Shown in pieces: positions 6,623-13,381 of a DNA stretch of 21,487 nt. The translations under genes and the position numbers were made by a program. Positions within the stretch are counted from its first letter, which is position 1, and each line of letters starts with the position of its first letter. Under the pieces are notes generated by a model. That model was given only the letters and a program-made list of their open reading frames with translations. It was not told where the DNA came from and searched no databases. Origin of the DNA: Bacillota bacterium (GTDB lineage Bacteria; Bacillota; Clostridia; Oscillospirales; Acutalibacteraceae); contig JAEWUH010000145.1 of NCBI GenBank assembly GCA_023397245.1, positions 1 through 21,487 on the forward strand, in the 5' to 3' direction.

Positions 6623-7354
6623 CTACATATCCCTTTCTATGACAACGCACTGGTATTCGTTTTTCTCCGCCAAGGCCTGAATCTCGTAAAATTCCTGTTC
6701 CGTAATCGGTTTAAACCGGATATAATCGCCCGCCTGATAGAGAATCGGTTCTTTTCGGTTCGGGTCATAAGGCTTTACCGGGGTGGTGCCGATCAGCCGC
6801 CAGCCGCCCGGGGAAGGCATGGGATAAACCCCCGTCTGCTCGCCGCCGATTGCAACGGAGCCGGCCGGTATTTTTGTGCGGGGAGTATTCAGCCTTGGGG
6901 TGGCCAGACTGCCGTCCATTCCGCCGAGATATACAAAACCCGGCAGGAACCCCAGCATATAAATGAGATAGTCGCGGGAGCAATGCCGCCTTACCACTTC
7001 ATCCGCGGACAGATGGGCATATTCCGCCACATCCTTTAAATCTTCGCCCAAGCTCCCGCCGTAGCACACCGGAATCTCAATAACGCGTTTTTTTGAAGCG
7101 GCGGAAACGGTATCCAGCCTGCGGGTGAGAGCGCTCAGCTTTGCAACCAGCTTTTTATATCCGATCACACACGGGTCGTAATAAACCAGCAGAGAACGGT
7201 AGGTTGGAACCGTTTCAACCACGCCTTTTATGCGGCGCGCCTGTAGAATGTCGTTTAGCGCGAGAACCTTGCCGTTGATTTCCTCGCTGATTTCATTGCC
7301 GAATTCAACGGTAAGGGAGCAGTCTCCCGCAACTAAATATCTGATTTCCGGCAT
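6623..7354 (-). CDS. pxpB: 5-oxoprolinase subunit B (allophanate hydrolase subunit 1 / KipI-like)
   Basis: PxpB is the second oxoprolinase subunit (CT_C_D domain). The 243-aa product starts 'MPEIRYLVAGDCSLTVEFG' and contains 'TYRSLLVYYDP', 'IPVCYGGSLGEDL', 'YMLGFLPGFVYLGGMD', 'PRTKIPAGSVAIGG' and 'GGWRLIGTTP', the standard family blocks. The start at 7354 is chosen because AGAGGTGA lies about 4-5 nt upstream, only 4 nt after the DUF4392 stop. The longer open frame to 7444 runs inside the preceding gene and lacks a ribosome site. B. subtilis KipI is also reported to inhibit sporulation kinase KinA, but the adjacent pxpC and pxpA make the enzyme role the better call here. Confidence 0.95.
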   Translation of the reverse strand: MPEIRYLVAGDCSLTVEFGNEISEEINGKVLALNDILQARRIKGVVETVPTYRSLLVYYDPCVIGYKKLVAKLSALTRRLDTVSAASKKRVIEIPVCYGGSLGEDLKDVAEYAHLSADEVVRRHCSRDYLIYMLGFLPGFVYLGGMDGSLATPRLNTPRTKIPAGSVAIGGEQTGVYPMPSPGGWRLIGTTPVKPYDPNRKEPILYQAGDYIRFKPITEQEFYEIQALAEKNEYQCVVIERDM

Positions 7355-7358
7355 TTCA

Positions 7359-8432
7359 TCACCTCTTGTAAAATCCGCGTTCAAGCACTTTGCTGAACCA
7401 TACTTTTCCGGGAGCAAAACGGGTGTAATCCAAAGCGTAAGCAACGCATTCGCGCATCAGCTCCACAATCAGAACGTTCATTTTCAAATCGAAGCCGTCC
7501 ACCGCCGGGGTAAGCCAGCCATCCATATTGACCATGCCGCTTTTTACCGCGGTGAGGATTGCTTCCTTCTCCAGTTCGGCATCCTGAAAGATATTGATGT
7601 CCTTTTTCAGATAGGCCAGCGCCGCCATCATGCCGTCGCAGCCCCAGTTGGATACGGTAGCGGTAATGACGCAGTCCGCCTTGGTTGCAACCTTCAGGCC
7701 GCCGCCGCAGCCGCAGCTGCAATTCCCTACGCCGGCGTAGGGAATATAGGTATCCAAATGCTCGCCGAGAGTCCCCAGGCCCATCTCATTGCCCAAGTCG
7801 CCGATAGAAATGATCGGTACTCCGTTCTCTTGAAGCTTATAGAACAGCGCCTCCGATTTTGCCTGAAGCGCCGTAATATCCTTACCGATGGAGTTGTGGT
7901 AAACGCCGAGCGAATTTGCGCCTGCGGTTTCAATGGTAACCGCCGCGGAGGGCAGCCCGGCAGCGAGAATCTCTGCTGCCTGGGCTTCGGCCTTTGCCTT
8001 ATCCTTGGTAAACGGAATGACCGCCATGGAAACGGGAAACTTCTCCATTTCCTCAATGGTATCGTACAGATGGAGCCCAATAATGCAGGACATACTCCGG
8101 ACAGCGGGCAGATTATCCTCCGGGCAGATGATGACCGGTTTGGCGTTAAAAGCCTTGACCAGCGCGCGCGCAAGCAGCATGGCGCCGATGATTCCGTCCG
8201 TTTCCGCGCAGTGAGAGGGAATGAGTACAAAGCCCGTAAAGATATAGACCAAATCCCCTTCCTTTACCACACGGATCAGTTCCTTTGCGGCGTGCATCGT
8301 CAGAGGTTCCTTGGCTTGTTTTCTGGACGCGTCGTATAAAATGCGGCAGACCCCGTAACCGCGGGGATCCAGATTCATAAGATCGTCCAGATTCTGCCCG
8401 ACGTTCAGCTGTGTCAATTCTTCCTGTGTCAT
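7359..8432 (-). CDS. DUF4392 (D-glutamate cyclase-like C-terminal domain) protein
   Basis: This 357-aa protein matches the DUF4392 domain, the C-terminal half of vertebrate D-glutamate cyclase. Visible blocks are 'TGFVLIPSHCAETDGIIGA' (66-84), 'SIGDLGNEMGLG' (209-220, close to the family's GDGGNEIGMG) and 'SNWGCDGMMAALA' (261-273). The start at 8432 has AAAGGGG 8 nt upstream and leaves a 55-nt gap after the transaminase gene; longer in-frame starts at 8465 and 8483 lack a good ribosome site. An unusual Gly/Cys stretch, GNCSCGCGGG, lies at residues 236-245. Together with the DUF1445 protein three genes downstream it could form a D-glutamate cyclase. The reaction is known for the fused animal enzyme; its presence here is inferred. 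Confidence 0.85.
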   Translation of the reverse strand: MTQEELTQLNVGQNLDDLMNLDPRGYGVCRILYDASRKQAKEPLTMHAAKELIRVVKEGDLVYIFTGFVLIPSHCAETDGIIGAMLLARALVKAFNAKPVIICPEDNLPAVRSMSCIIGLHLYDTIEEMEKFPVSMAVIPFTKDKAKAEAQAAEILAAGLPSAAVTIETAGANSLGVYHNSIGKDITALQAKSEALFYKLQENGVPIISIGDLGNEMGLGTLGEHLDTYIPYAGVGNCSCGCGGGLKVATKADCVITATVSNWGCDGMMAALAYLKKDINIFQDAELEKEAILTAVKSGMVNMDGWLTPAVDGFDLKMNVLIVELMRECVAYALDYTRFAPGKVWFSKVLERGFYKR

Positions 8433-8487
8433 TTCAATTACCCCTTTTATTTCCTCTTCTTTCATGCCGCAACGAAAATCCATCCGC

Positions 8488-9351
8488 TTATTCCGCGTAA
8501 TCGGCGAATGTTACGTTCGTGTAGTCCTCGAAGTCCTTGACGGCGGCATCCTGCAGCGCCTTGAGCACCTTGGGAGCGCGTCCGCCCACTTTTTTGCCGT
8601 CCACCTCGCTGACGGCATTGCAGAGCGTACCGGAACTGTGTATAATCACTTCGTCCGCGTCCATCAGTTCCGCTACCGTATAGGTTTTTTCCGCGGTAGG
8701 AATGCCGACCTTCGCAGCCAAGCGGAGCAGATGCTTGCGGGCGGTGCCCGGAAGAATCAGATTGCTCAGCGGAGCCGTAATAAACACACCGTCCTTAATG
8801 ATGGATATATTGCTGTGCGCGCATTCGGTCACAGTATCTCCTCTGTGGAAGATTGCTTCCGCGCAGCCCGCTTCCTTGGCCTTTTGCGCCGCCATGACGC
8901 TGGGGATCAGGTTCAGGGTTTTAATATCACAGTGGAAGAACCGGGTATCCTCTTCGGTGATTAACTTGAACGTTTTATCGATGGCACTGAGTGGAATCGG
9001 TCTTACGGTAATCAAAAGGTTTGCAGGCGAATCCGGAAAAAGATGATTGCGCATCCCCGTTCCTCTCGTCGTCTGCCAGTAAACCATCATACTTTTTGTG
9101 GGATTGACCTGATCTACCGTCTTCTGAAGCTCTTTGGCCAGCTCCTCTTTCGTCATCGCGAAAGGAATTTTCAGTTTTGCGAAGCTTCCGAAGAAGCGGT
9201 CGATATGATCCTCGAGGGCAAATATGACATGATTCACCGCATAGGTTGCGTCATATACGCCGTCGCCAAAATAAACGACACGGTCGTTCATTGGAATCGT
9301 CATTTCCTCGATTGGTCCTGTTTTGCCGTTGTAGTAACCGATGTTCTCCAT
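8488..9351 (-). CDS. dat: D-amino-acid transaminase (PLP fold type IV)
   Basis: This 287-aa class IV aminotransferase exchanges amino groups between D-amino acids and 2-oxo acids, typically D-alanine plus 2-oxoglutarate to pyruvate plus D-glutamate. The PLP lysine is K144 in 'DIKTLNL'; E177 matches the glutamate near the PLP ring nitrogen. 'DGVYDA' (30-35) and 'TRGTGMRNH' (95-103) supply the Tyr and the Arg-x-His carboxylate trap that mark D-amino-acid transaminases rather than branched-chain ones. The ATG has GGAGG 7 nt upstream. It is the first gene of the operon, behind a promoter and a leader terminator. A role in feeding D-glutamate to the downstream cyclase is inferred; a peptidoglycan-precursor role is the alternative. 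Confidence 0.9.
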   Translation of the reverse strand: MENIGYYNGKTGPIEEMTIPMNDRVVYFGDGVYDATYAVNHVIFALEDHIDRFFGSFAKLKIPFAMTKEELAKELQKTVDQVNPTKSMMVYWQTTRGTGMRNHLFPDSPANLLITVRPIPLSAIDKTFKLITEEDTRFFHCDIKTLNLIPSVMAAQKAKEAGCAEAIFHRGDTVTECAHSNISIIKDGVFITAPLSNLILPGTARKHLLRLAAKVGIPTAEKTYTVAELMDADEVIIHSSGTLCNAVSEVDGKKVGGRAPKVLKALQDAAVKDFEDYTNVTFADYAE

Positions 9352-9384
9352 TACAATGCCTCCAAAATATTTTTATTTCAGGAT

Positions 9385-9425
9385 AAAAAAGAAGCCATTT
9401 AACATAACTTGTTAAATGACTTCTT
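9385..9425 (-). terminator. Leader intrinsic terminator (attenuator) ahead of dat
   Basis: The transcript forms a 16-bp stem (arms 9410-9425 and 9389-9404, one G-U pair) with a 5-nt loop, immediately followed by UUUUUU. It lies within the dat leader, about 35 nt before the ATG. No minus-strand gene ends upstream: the next gene is divergent. It therefore cannot be the terminator of another unit and most likely stops transcription conditionally before the operon. Confidence 0.8.
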
Positions 9426-9443
9426 TGTCAGACGATATTAAAT

Positions 9444-9494
9444 GAAATGAAATCTGCCCAAAAGACCTTATTTGACTTTTTCGGACTTCATTTC
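9444..9494 (-). promoter_or_regulatory. Structured leader segment upstream of the dat attenuator
   Basis: In the transcript GAAAUGAA pairs with UUCAUUUC (outer 8-bp helix), GUCC with GGGC, and AAAAG with CUUUU, leaving an 11-nt loop. This stacked, bulged hairpin occupies most of the leader between the transcription start (about 9501) and the terminator. It could be the sensing or anti-terminating part of the attenuator. It is too short for a T-box and I do not recognise a known riboswitch. Confidence 0.4.
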
Positions 9495-9507
9495 TTTATT
9501 TGCTAAT

Positions 9508-9536
9508 ATCTTAGTGTGTTATTTTGGATTTGTCAA
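9508..9536 (-). promoter_or_regulatory. Sigma-A promoter of the dat-pxp operon
   Basis: A perfect TTGACA (9536-9531) is followed by exactly 17 nt and then TAAGAT (9513-9508). The predicted start is near 9501, which gives a leader of about 150 nt. It is divergent from the MBL-fold gene at 9796. Confidence 0.85.
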
Positions 9537-9795
9537 CTCCCTTTTGCAAAATAACTCCCTGTAAATTCGTTCCGCTGCGGCCAAATCGGAGAAATTCCGG
9601 CCCCCGGCGCGGGTTTGCCGCCCTCTTGTGCGTCATTTCCGGGTGCCAGATGTTTTTTGATATTCAGAAACAAGTTTATTTACTTCGGTCAGACTGTATG
9701 TTAAAGTAAGTTTGATTCCGGTGCAGTCACGATTCCCGCAAAACATTATGATCTTCTATCCCGATTAATAATAAACGGAAAGTGAGCGAAAAAAG
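9537..9795. other. Non-coding divergent region
   Basis: This is the remainder of the 444-nt gap between dat and the MBL-fold gene (9352-9795). It includes a GC-rich patch (about 9575-9650) flanked by AT-rich DNA. I see no convincing gene, RNA class or repeat. A promoter for the plus-strand gene must lie here, but no -35/-10 pair with good spacing stands out; TATGAT at 9747-9752 is a possible -10 with no good -35. Confidence 0.5.
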
Positions 9796-10674
9796 ATGTT
9801 TGAATTAATTCAGGTGGGTGAAAAAAGTTATTATATTAACTCCCCGGCAAAAATCGGCATTTATAAAGCAAACGATACCGATGTATACCTGATCGACAGC
9901 GGCAACGACAAGGATGCGGGACGGAAAGTACGCAAAATACTGGACGAAAACGAATGGTGCCTGAAAGCCATTATCAACACACATTCCAACGCCGACCATA
10001 TCGGAGGGAATCATTACTTACAGCAAAACACAAGCTGTAAAATCTTTGCAAACCGCATTGAAACCGCCTTTACCCGGTATCCGATTCTGGAAACTTCTTT
10101 TCTGTACGGAGGGTATCCCTGCGGGGACTTGCGGCATAAATTTCTGCTCGCCGCCGAAAGCGAAGCAATCGAAATTACAGACACGAGCTTTCCCAAGGAG
10201 CTGGAGGTTCTTCCGCTGCCCGGACATTTTTTTGATATGATCGGTATTCGCACGCCCGACGGCACCGTGTTTCTTGCGGACTGCATCAGCAGTGAAAGCA
10301 CATTGGAAAAATACGGCATCTCCTTTATTTATGATGTGGGCGCCTATCTGCAGACACTGGACGCCGTTGCGGAAATGGAAGCGAATATGTTTGTCCCCGC
10401 CCACGCGGAGGCCGCAAAGGATGTTAAAGAGCTGGTAAGCATAAACCGAAAAAAAGTATTTGAAATCGCCGACAGGCTGACCGCCCTGTGTGCAGAGCCG
10501 CTTTATTTTGAAGCAATTCTGCAGAAGCTTTTTGACGAATATAACCTGACAATGAATTTTGAGCAGTACGTTCTGGTTGGAAGCACCGTTCGGTCCTACC
10601 TTTCCTGGCTGAAGGATACCGGAAAAATTCAGGCTTTATTTGAGGATAATCAGCTTTTGTGGCAGCGCGTATAA
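9796..10674 (+). CDS. MBL-fold metallo-hydrolase with altered metal motif
   Basis: This 292-aa cytoplasmic protein has a metallo-beta-lactamase fold. The usual HxHxDH motif reads H63-S-N65-A-D67-H68, so the second histidine is Asn. Other metal positions are present: H144 in 'LPLPGHFFDMIG', D162 in 'VFLADCIS' and H203 in 'FVPAHAE'. The last 70 residues look like a small helical domain (about 220-290) of the kind found on some glyoxalase-II-like proteins. The ATG follows GGAAAGTGAG, about 8-13 nt upstream. It stands alone, divergent from dat, and ends in a strong terminator. Substrate unknown; hydrolysis of a thioester or lactone is a family-level guess. Confidence 0.8.
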   Translation: MFELIQVGEKSYYINSPAKIGIYKANDTDVYLIDSGNDKDAGRKVRKILDENEWCLKAIINTHSNADHIGGNHYLQQNTSCKIFANRIETAFTRYPILETSFLYGGYPCGDLRHKFLLAAESEAIEITDTSFPKELEVLPLPGHFFDMIGIRTPDGTVFLADCISSESTLEKYGISFIYDVGAYLQTLDAVAEMEANMFVPAHAEAAKDVKELVSINRKKVFEIADRLTALCAEPLYFEAILQKLFDEYNLTMNFEQYVLVGSTVRSYLSWLKDTGKIQALFEDNQLLWQRV

Positions 10675-10699
10675 AAGCGCCGCCGGAATTGTCGCTGTG

Positions 10700-10730
10700 C
10701 CCGCATGGCTTAAATGCCTGCGGGTTTTTT
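10700..10730 (+). terminator. Intrinsic terminator after the MBL-fold gene
   Basis: CCCGCA-T-GGC pairs with GCC-TGCGGG (9 bp, one bulged T, loop TTAAAT), followed by TTTTTT. It begins 26 nt after the MBL-fold stop codon. Confidence 0.88.
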
Positions 10731-10831
10731 GCTGTCCGGAACGCCCTGCACGAAAGTCATGATATTACGTATCTTTATTTTAAAAGAGGAAATAATAAAA
10801 AAGTTTGATAAATTTCTTTGGAATAAAAACA

Positions 10832-10849
10832 TTGTTAAAAAAGTAACTA
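10832..10849 (+). promoter_or_regulatory. Weaker Rex-like operator upstream of gldA
   Basis: The 18-mer TTGTTAAAAAAGTAACTA matches the clostridial Rex consensus TTGTTAANNNNTTAACAA at 12 of 14 defined positions. It lies 23 nt upstream of the stronger site and reaches into the -10 region. Function is inferred from the motif. Confidence 0.5.
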
Positions 10850-10853
10850 TAAT
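10848..10853 (+). promoter_or_regulatory. -10 element of the gldA promoter
   Basis: A perfect TATAAT lies about 42 nt before the gldA ATG. No good -35 hexamer is found 16-18 nt upstream (AT-rich sequence only), so the promoter may be weak or depend on another factor. Confidence 0.5.
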
Positions 10854-10854
10854 A

Positions 10855-10872
10855 TTGTTAAAAGATTAACAT
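10855..10872 (+). promoter_or_regulatory. Rex operator at the gldA transcription start
   Basis: TTGTTAAAAGATTAACAT matches the Rex consensus TTGTTAANNNNTTAACAA at 13 of 14 defined positions. It starts one base after the TATAAT box, so it covers the transcription start, a classic repressor position. Rex senses the NADH/NAD+ ratio, which fits control of an NAD-dependent dehydrogenase. Confidence 0.72.
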
Positions 10873-10894
10873 TAAAGAAACGGAGAAATGAACT

Positions 10895-11986
10895 ATGTTA
10901 AAATTAATGAGAGCTCCCTCAAAATATGTGCAGGGCCCGGATGCCTTGCTCGAACTGTATGACGAGGTGAAGGATTTAGGAAAATCCTTCCTCTTTGTTT
11001 GCAGCAAAAGCGGTTTTAAAGCAGCACAGCCCAAAATTGAAAAGAGCTTTGCCGGGAAGGATGCAAAAATAAAATTTGAGGTTTTCGGCGGGATCAGCTC
11101 CACCGGAGAAATCAAACGGATGCAAAGTATTGCCAAGGAGAACGGAATTGATGTAATCTGCGCCATCGGCGGAGGCAGCGCGATCGACACCGCCAAGGCT
11201 GCGGCGTATTACGAGCATCTTCCGGTTGTAATCATTCCCACTGTCTGCGCTACCGACGCACCCTGCACCGGGCTTTCCGTAATCTACAACGACGACGGAA
11301 CCTTCTCGAACTATATTTTCTACCCGAAAAATCCGGACGCTGTTATTGTGGATTCTTCCATTATTGCAAAGGCTCCCGTCCGTTTCCTCGTTGCCGGTAT
11401 GGGCGACGCGCTGGGAACTTATTTTGAAGCAAGAATGTGTGAAAAGACCAACTCCCCAAGCCTGGAAAACGGCGGCGTTACCAAATCTGCGATGGCACTC
11501 TGCGAGCTTTGCTACAATACGCTTCTGAGCGACGGCTACAAGGCAAAGAAATCCGCCGAACTCGGCGTTCTTACCCCGGCGTTTGAGGCGGTGGTTGAAG
11601 CCAACACGTATTTAAGCGGCGTGGGCGCGGATAACGGCGGCCTCGCCACTTCCCATTCCGTCTACAACGGCTTTACCGCACTGGAAGAGTGTGAGAAAAC
11701 AATGCACGGCGAGCTGGTCGCCTTTGGAACGGTTGCCCAGCTTGTTCTGGAAGACGCTCCGATGGAAGAAATTGAAGAGGTCATGGACTTCTGCGTATCC
11801 GTAGGCCTTCCCATCACGCTGAAGCAGGTGGGCGTAACCGACCCGTCCAGAGTGATGATTGCTGCCGAAAAGGCATGCGCGCCGGGAGAATCCATTCACA
11901 ATATGCTCGGCGACGTCACACCGGATCAGCTCTACAGCGCGATTCTGACCGCCGATGCTCTCGGCAGGGATTTCCTCGGCGAATAA
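10895..11986 (+). CDS. gldA: Glycerol dehydrogenase (iron-type alcohol dehydrogenase superfamily)
   Basis: This 363-aa cytoplasmic enzyme oxidises glycerol to dihydroxyacetone with NAD+, or runs in reverse in fermentation. The nucleotide-binding loop is 'AIGGGSAIDTAK' (90-101). The metal ligands are D171 in 'GMGDALGTYFEA', H254 in 'ATSHSVYNGF' and H271 in 'TMHGELVAFG', the same set and spacing as in known GldA proteins. 'PTVCATDAPCTGLSV' (115-129) is also a GldA signature. The ATG has ACGGAG about 9 nt upstream. It is transcribed alone and ends in a long inverted repeat. Two Rex-like sites overlap its promoter, which suggests redox control. Related diol or hydroxyketone dehydrogenases are the only realistic alternatives. 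Confidence 0.93.
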   Translation: MLKLMRAPSKYVQGPDALLELYDEVKDLGKSFLFVCSKSGFKAAQPKIEKSFAGKDAKIKFEVFGGISSTGEIKRMQSIAKENGIDVICAIGGGSAIDTAKAAAYYEHLPVVIIPTVCATDAPCTGLSVIYNDDGTFSNYIFYPKNPDAVIVDSSIIAKAPVRFLVAGMGDALGTYFEARMCEKTNSPSLENGGVTKSAMALCELCYNTLLSDGYKAKKSAELGVLTPAFEAVVEANTYLSGVGADNGGLATSHSVYNGFTALEECEKTMHGELVAFGTVAQLVLEDAPMEEIEEVMDFCVSVGLPITLKQVGVTDPSRVMIAAEKACAPGESIHNMLGDVTPDQLYSAILTADALGRDFLGE

Positions 11987-12003
11987 GCCGGCATTGATAA
12001 AAT

Positions 12004-12050
12004 AATCAGCCCACCGTGTGTACCGACAAGGTTCGTACGGCGGGCTGATT
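12004..12050. terminator. Bidirectional terminator between gldA and the histidine kinase gene
   Basis: A long inverted repeat pairs AATCAGCCC with GGGCTGATT (9 bp), and the stem continues inside with CCGT/ACGG around a loop. T-rich sequence follows on both strands, though neither is a clean U-tract. It sits between two convergent genes and probably serves both. Confidence 0.75.
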
Positions 12051-12073
12051 CTAATTTAAATGGTTTTGCGTAT

Positions 12074-13381
12074 TTAGAGTATCATCGATGTTCGAAATTC
12101 CTTATCATCGAACGAAATCAATGCGGTTCCTTCGTATTTGGCGGCAACGGCACGGACAGAAGAAAGACCGACGCCTTCTTCATTATCGCGCTTGCAGGAA
12201 AGAATGGTGCCGTTTTTACCTTCTATTCTTCCGTCATAACTGTTGTCAATGGTAATTCCCAATATATTTCCGCGAAGCCTTGATTTGATATGAATATATT
12301 TCTGGCCGCCGTTCATTCTTCTGCAGGCTTCCACTGCATTTTCAAGGCAATTTCCGAAGATGATGCATAAATCCAGATTTGTAACCCCAACTTTCTGCGG
12401 CAGCTGCAGATCGGAATTTACGGTGACCCCTTCCTCCCTGGCGATTTGAACATAGTGGAGTATAATCACATTGGCGGCGCTATTTTCACAGAGAACCAGC
12501 TGGGTGTCATTCTGGACAGAGCCTTTATAATCTTCGAGATACTTTATCAATTCTTCTTTGTTATCAGACTGTAAGTAAGCCTCAATAACGGATAGGTGAT
12601 GCCTTAGATCATGACGCGCCGCTTTGGTTTCAGCGATATTCTCACTGAGCACTTTATATGCATTCTCCTGAAAACTAAGCTGCATATTAACAATTTTCAT
12701 TTTTTCGATCAGCGCCGCATTTTCATTTGTTTGGAAAAGCAGGCGTGAAATCACATAATAAACTGTAGAGGCGCCCAGCGCCATAATTAGGATAATGGTG
12801 ATAAAATTCCAGCTTATCACCAAATTTACTATATAAGTCTGTGTAAACACAATGATGGTAATATCAAACGACAGCGGAATGATCCATAATGTTTTCCAGA
12901 TTACTTTGTCCGTCCGGTTAAGTAAAGCAATATTCTTTTTATAGAAATACATGGCAATGGGAAAAGTAGCAGCCAGCAAGAAGGAATAAATATGAACAAA
13001 TCCTATGCTGAATCCATTTTCGTGCAAAGCATTAGAAAAAAAATACAGATCCAGGGATTTTGAAATACTAACCAGGACCCCTGCATAGTTAACGATCAAT
13101 AAAAAAACATAAAACAATTTTGAAAAGTTTTCCCTTACGGTTAACAAATAAGTACAAAAATATATTGTCAGCCAAGCGTAAAAAAAAAGTTTAAATAAAT
13201 TATAACACATGATGTGATCAAAGTAATAAAAAGCAAATTGGGCAACAGTAAGAAGGGATAACAAAAGAATCAGCTTTATTTTTGAGATTCTTAGTTTATC
13301 TTCAAAAGGGAAATAACACAAATAAGCATAGGGAATAATATACAAAAGCATTCCGACCGGAACAAGATACCGGTCATGCAT
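12074..13381 (-). CDS. GHKL sensor histidine kinase, AgrC-like
   Basis: This 435-aa membrane sensor kinase probably phosphorylates the LytTR regulator encoded just upstream. The N-terminal half (to about residue 215) has about six hydrophobic membrane segments. A linker helix (218-250) leads to 'ARHDLRHHLSVIE', with H257 as the likely phospho-acceptor. The GHKL ATPase domain follows: N-box 'NCLENAVEAC' (344-353), 'ITIDNSYDG' (376-384) and the Gly-rich 'EEGVGLSSVRAVAAKY' (401-416). Its ATG overlaps the regulator stop by 8 nt, with GGGGGAG upstream. This architecture is typical of AgrC-type peptide sensors, but no agrB or agrD gene is visible nearby, so the signal is unknown. Confidence 0.9.
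   Translation of the reverse strand: MHDRYLVPVGMLLYIIPYAYLCYFPFEDKLRISKIKLILLLSLLTVAQFAFYYFDHIMCYNLFKLFFYAWLTIYFCTYLLTVRENFSKLFYVFLLIVNYAGVLVSISKSLDLYFFSNALHENGFSIGFVHIYSFLLAATFPIAMYFYKKNIALLNRTDKVIWKTLWIIPLSFDITIIVFTQTYIVNLVISWNFITIILIMALGASTVYYVISRLLFQTNENAALIEKMKIVNMQLSFQENAYKVLSENIAETKAARHDLRHHLSVIEAYLQSDNKEELIKYLEDYKGSVQNDTQLVLCENSAANVIILHYVQIAREEGVTVNSDLQLPQKVGVTNLDLCIIFGNCLENAVEACRRMNGGQKYIHIKSRLRGNILGITIDNSYDGRIEGKNGTILSCKRDNEEGVGLSSVRAVAAKYEGTALISFDDKEFRTSMIL

Noticed and set aside
5671..7354. Reading pxpB/pxpC as urea amidolyase, allophanate hydrolase or biotin carboxyltransferase
   Set aside because: There is no biotin carboxylase domain, biotin site or amidase gene nearby. The pxpA gene in the operon identifies the pair as 5-oxoprolinase subunits.
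7230..8339. Long plus-strand open frame (369 codons) opposite the DUF4392 and pxpB genes
   Set aside because: It is a shadow of two well-supported minus-strand genes, with no ribosome site or recognisable domain.
9398..9416. Rex-like sequence in the dat leader (TTTAACATAACTTGTTAAA)
   Set aside because: The half-sites point the wrong way relative to TTGTTAA-N4-TTAACAA, and the sequence is fully explained as the terminator stem-loop.
9352..9501. T-box riboswitch ahead of dat
   Set aside because: The leader is only about 150 nt, and I see no T-box core sequence or specifier-loop layout.
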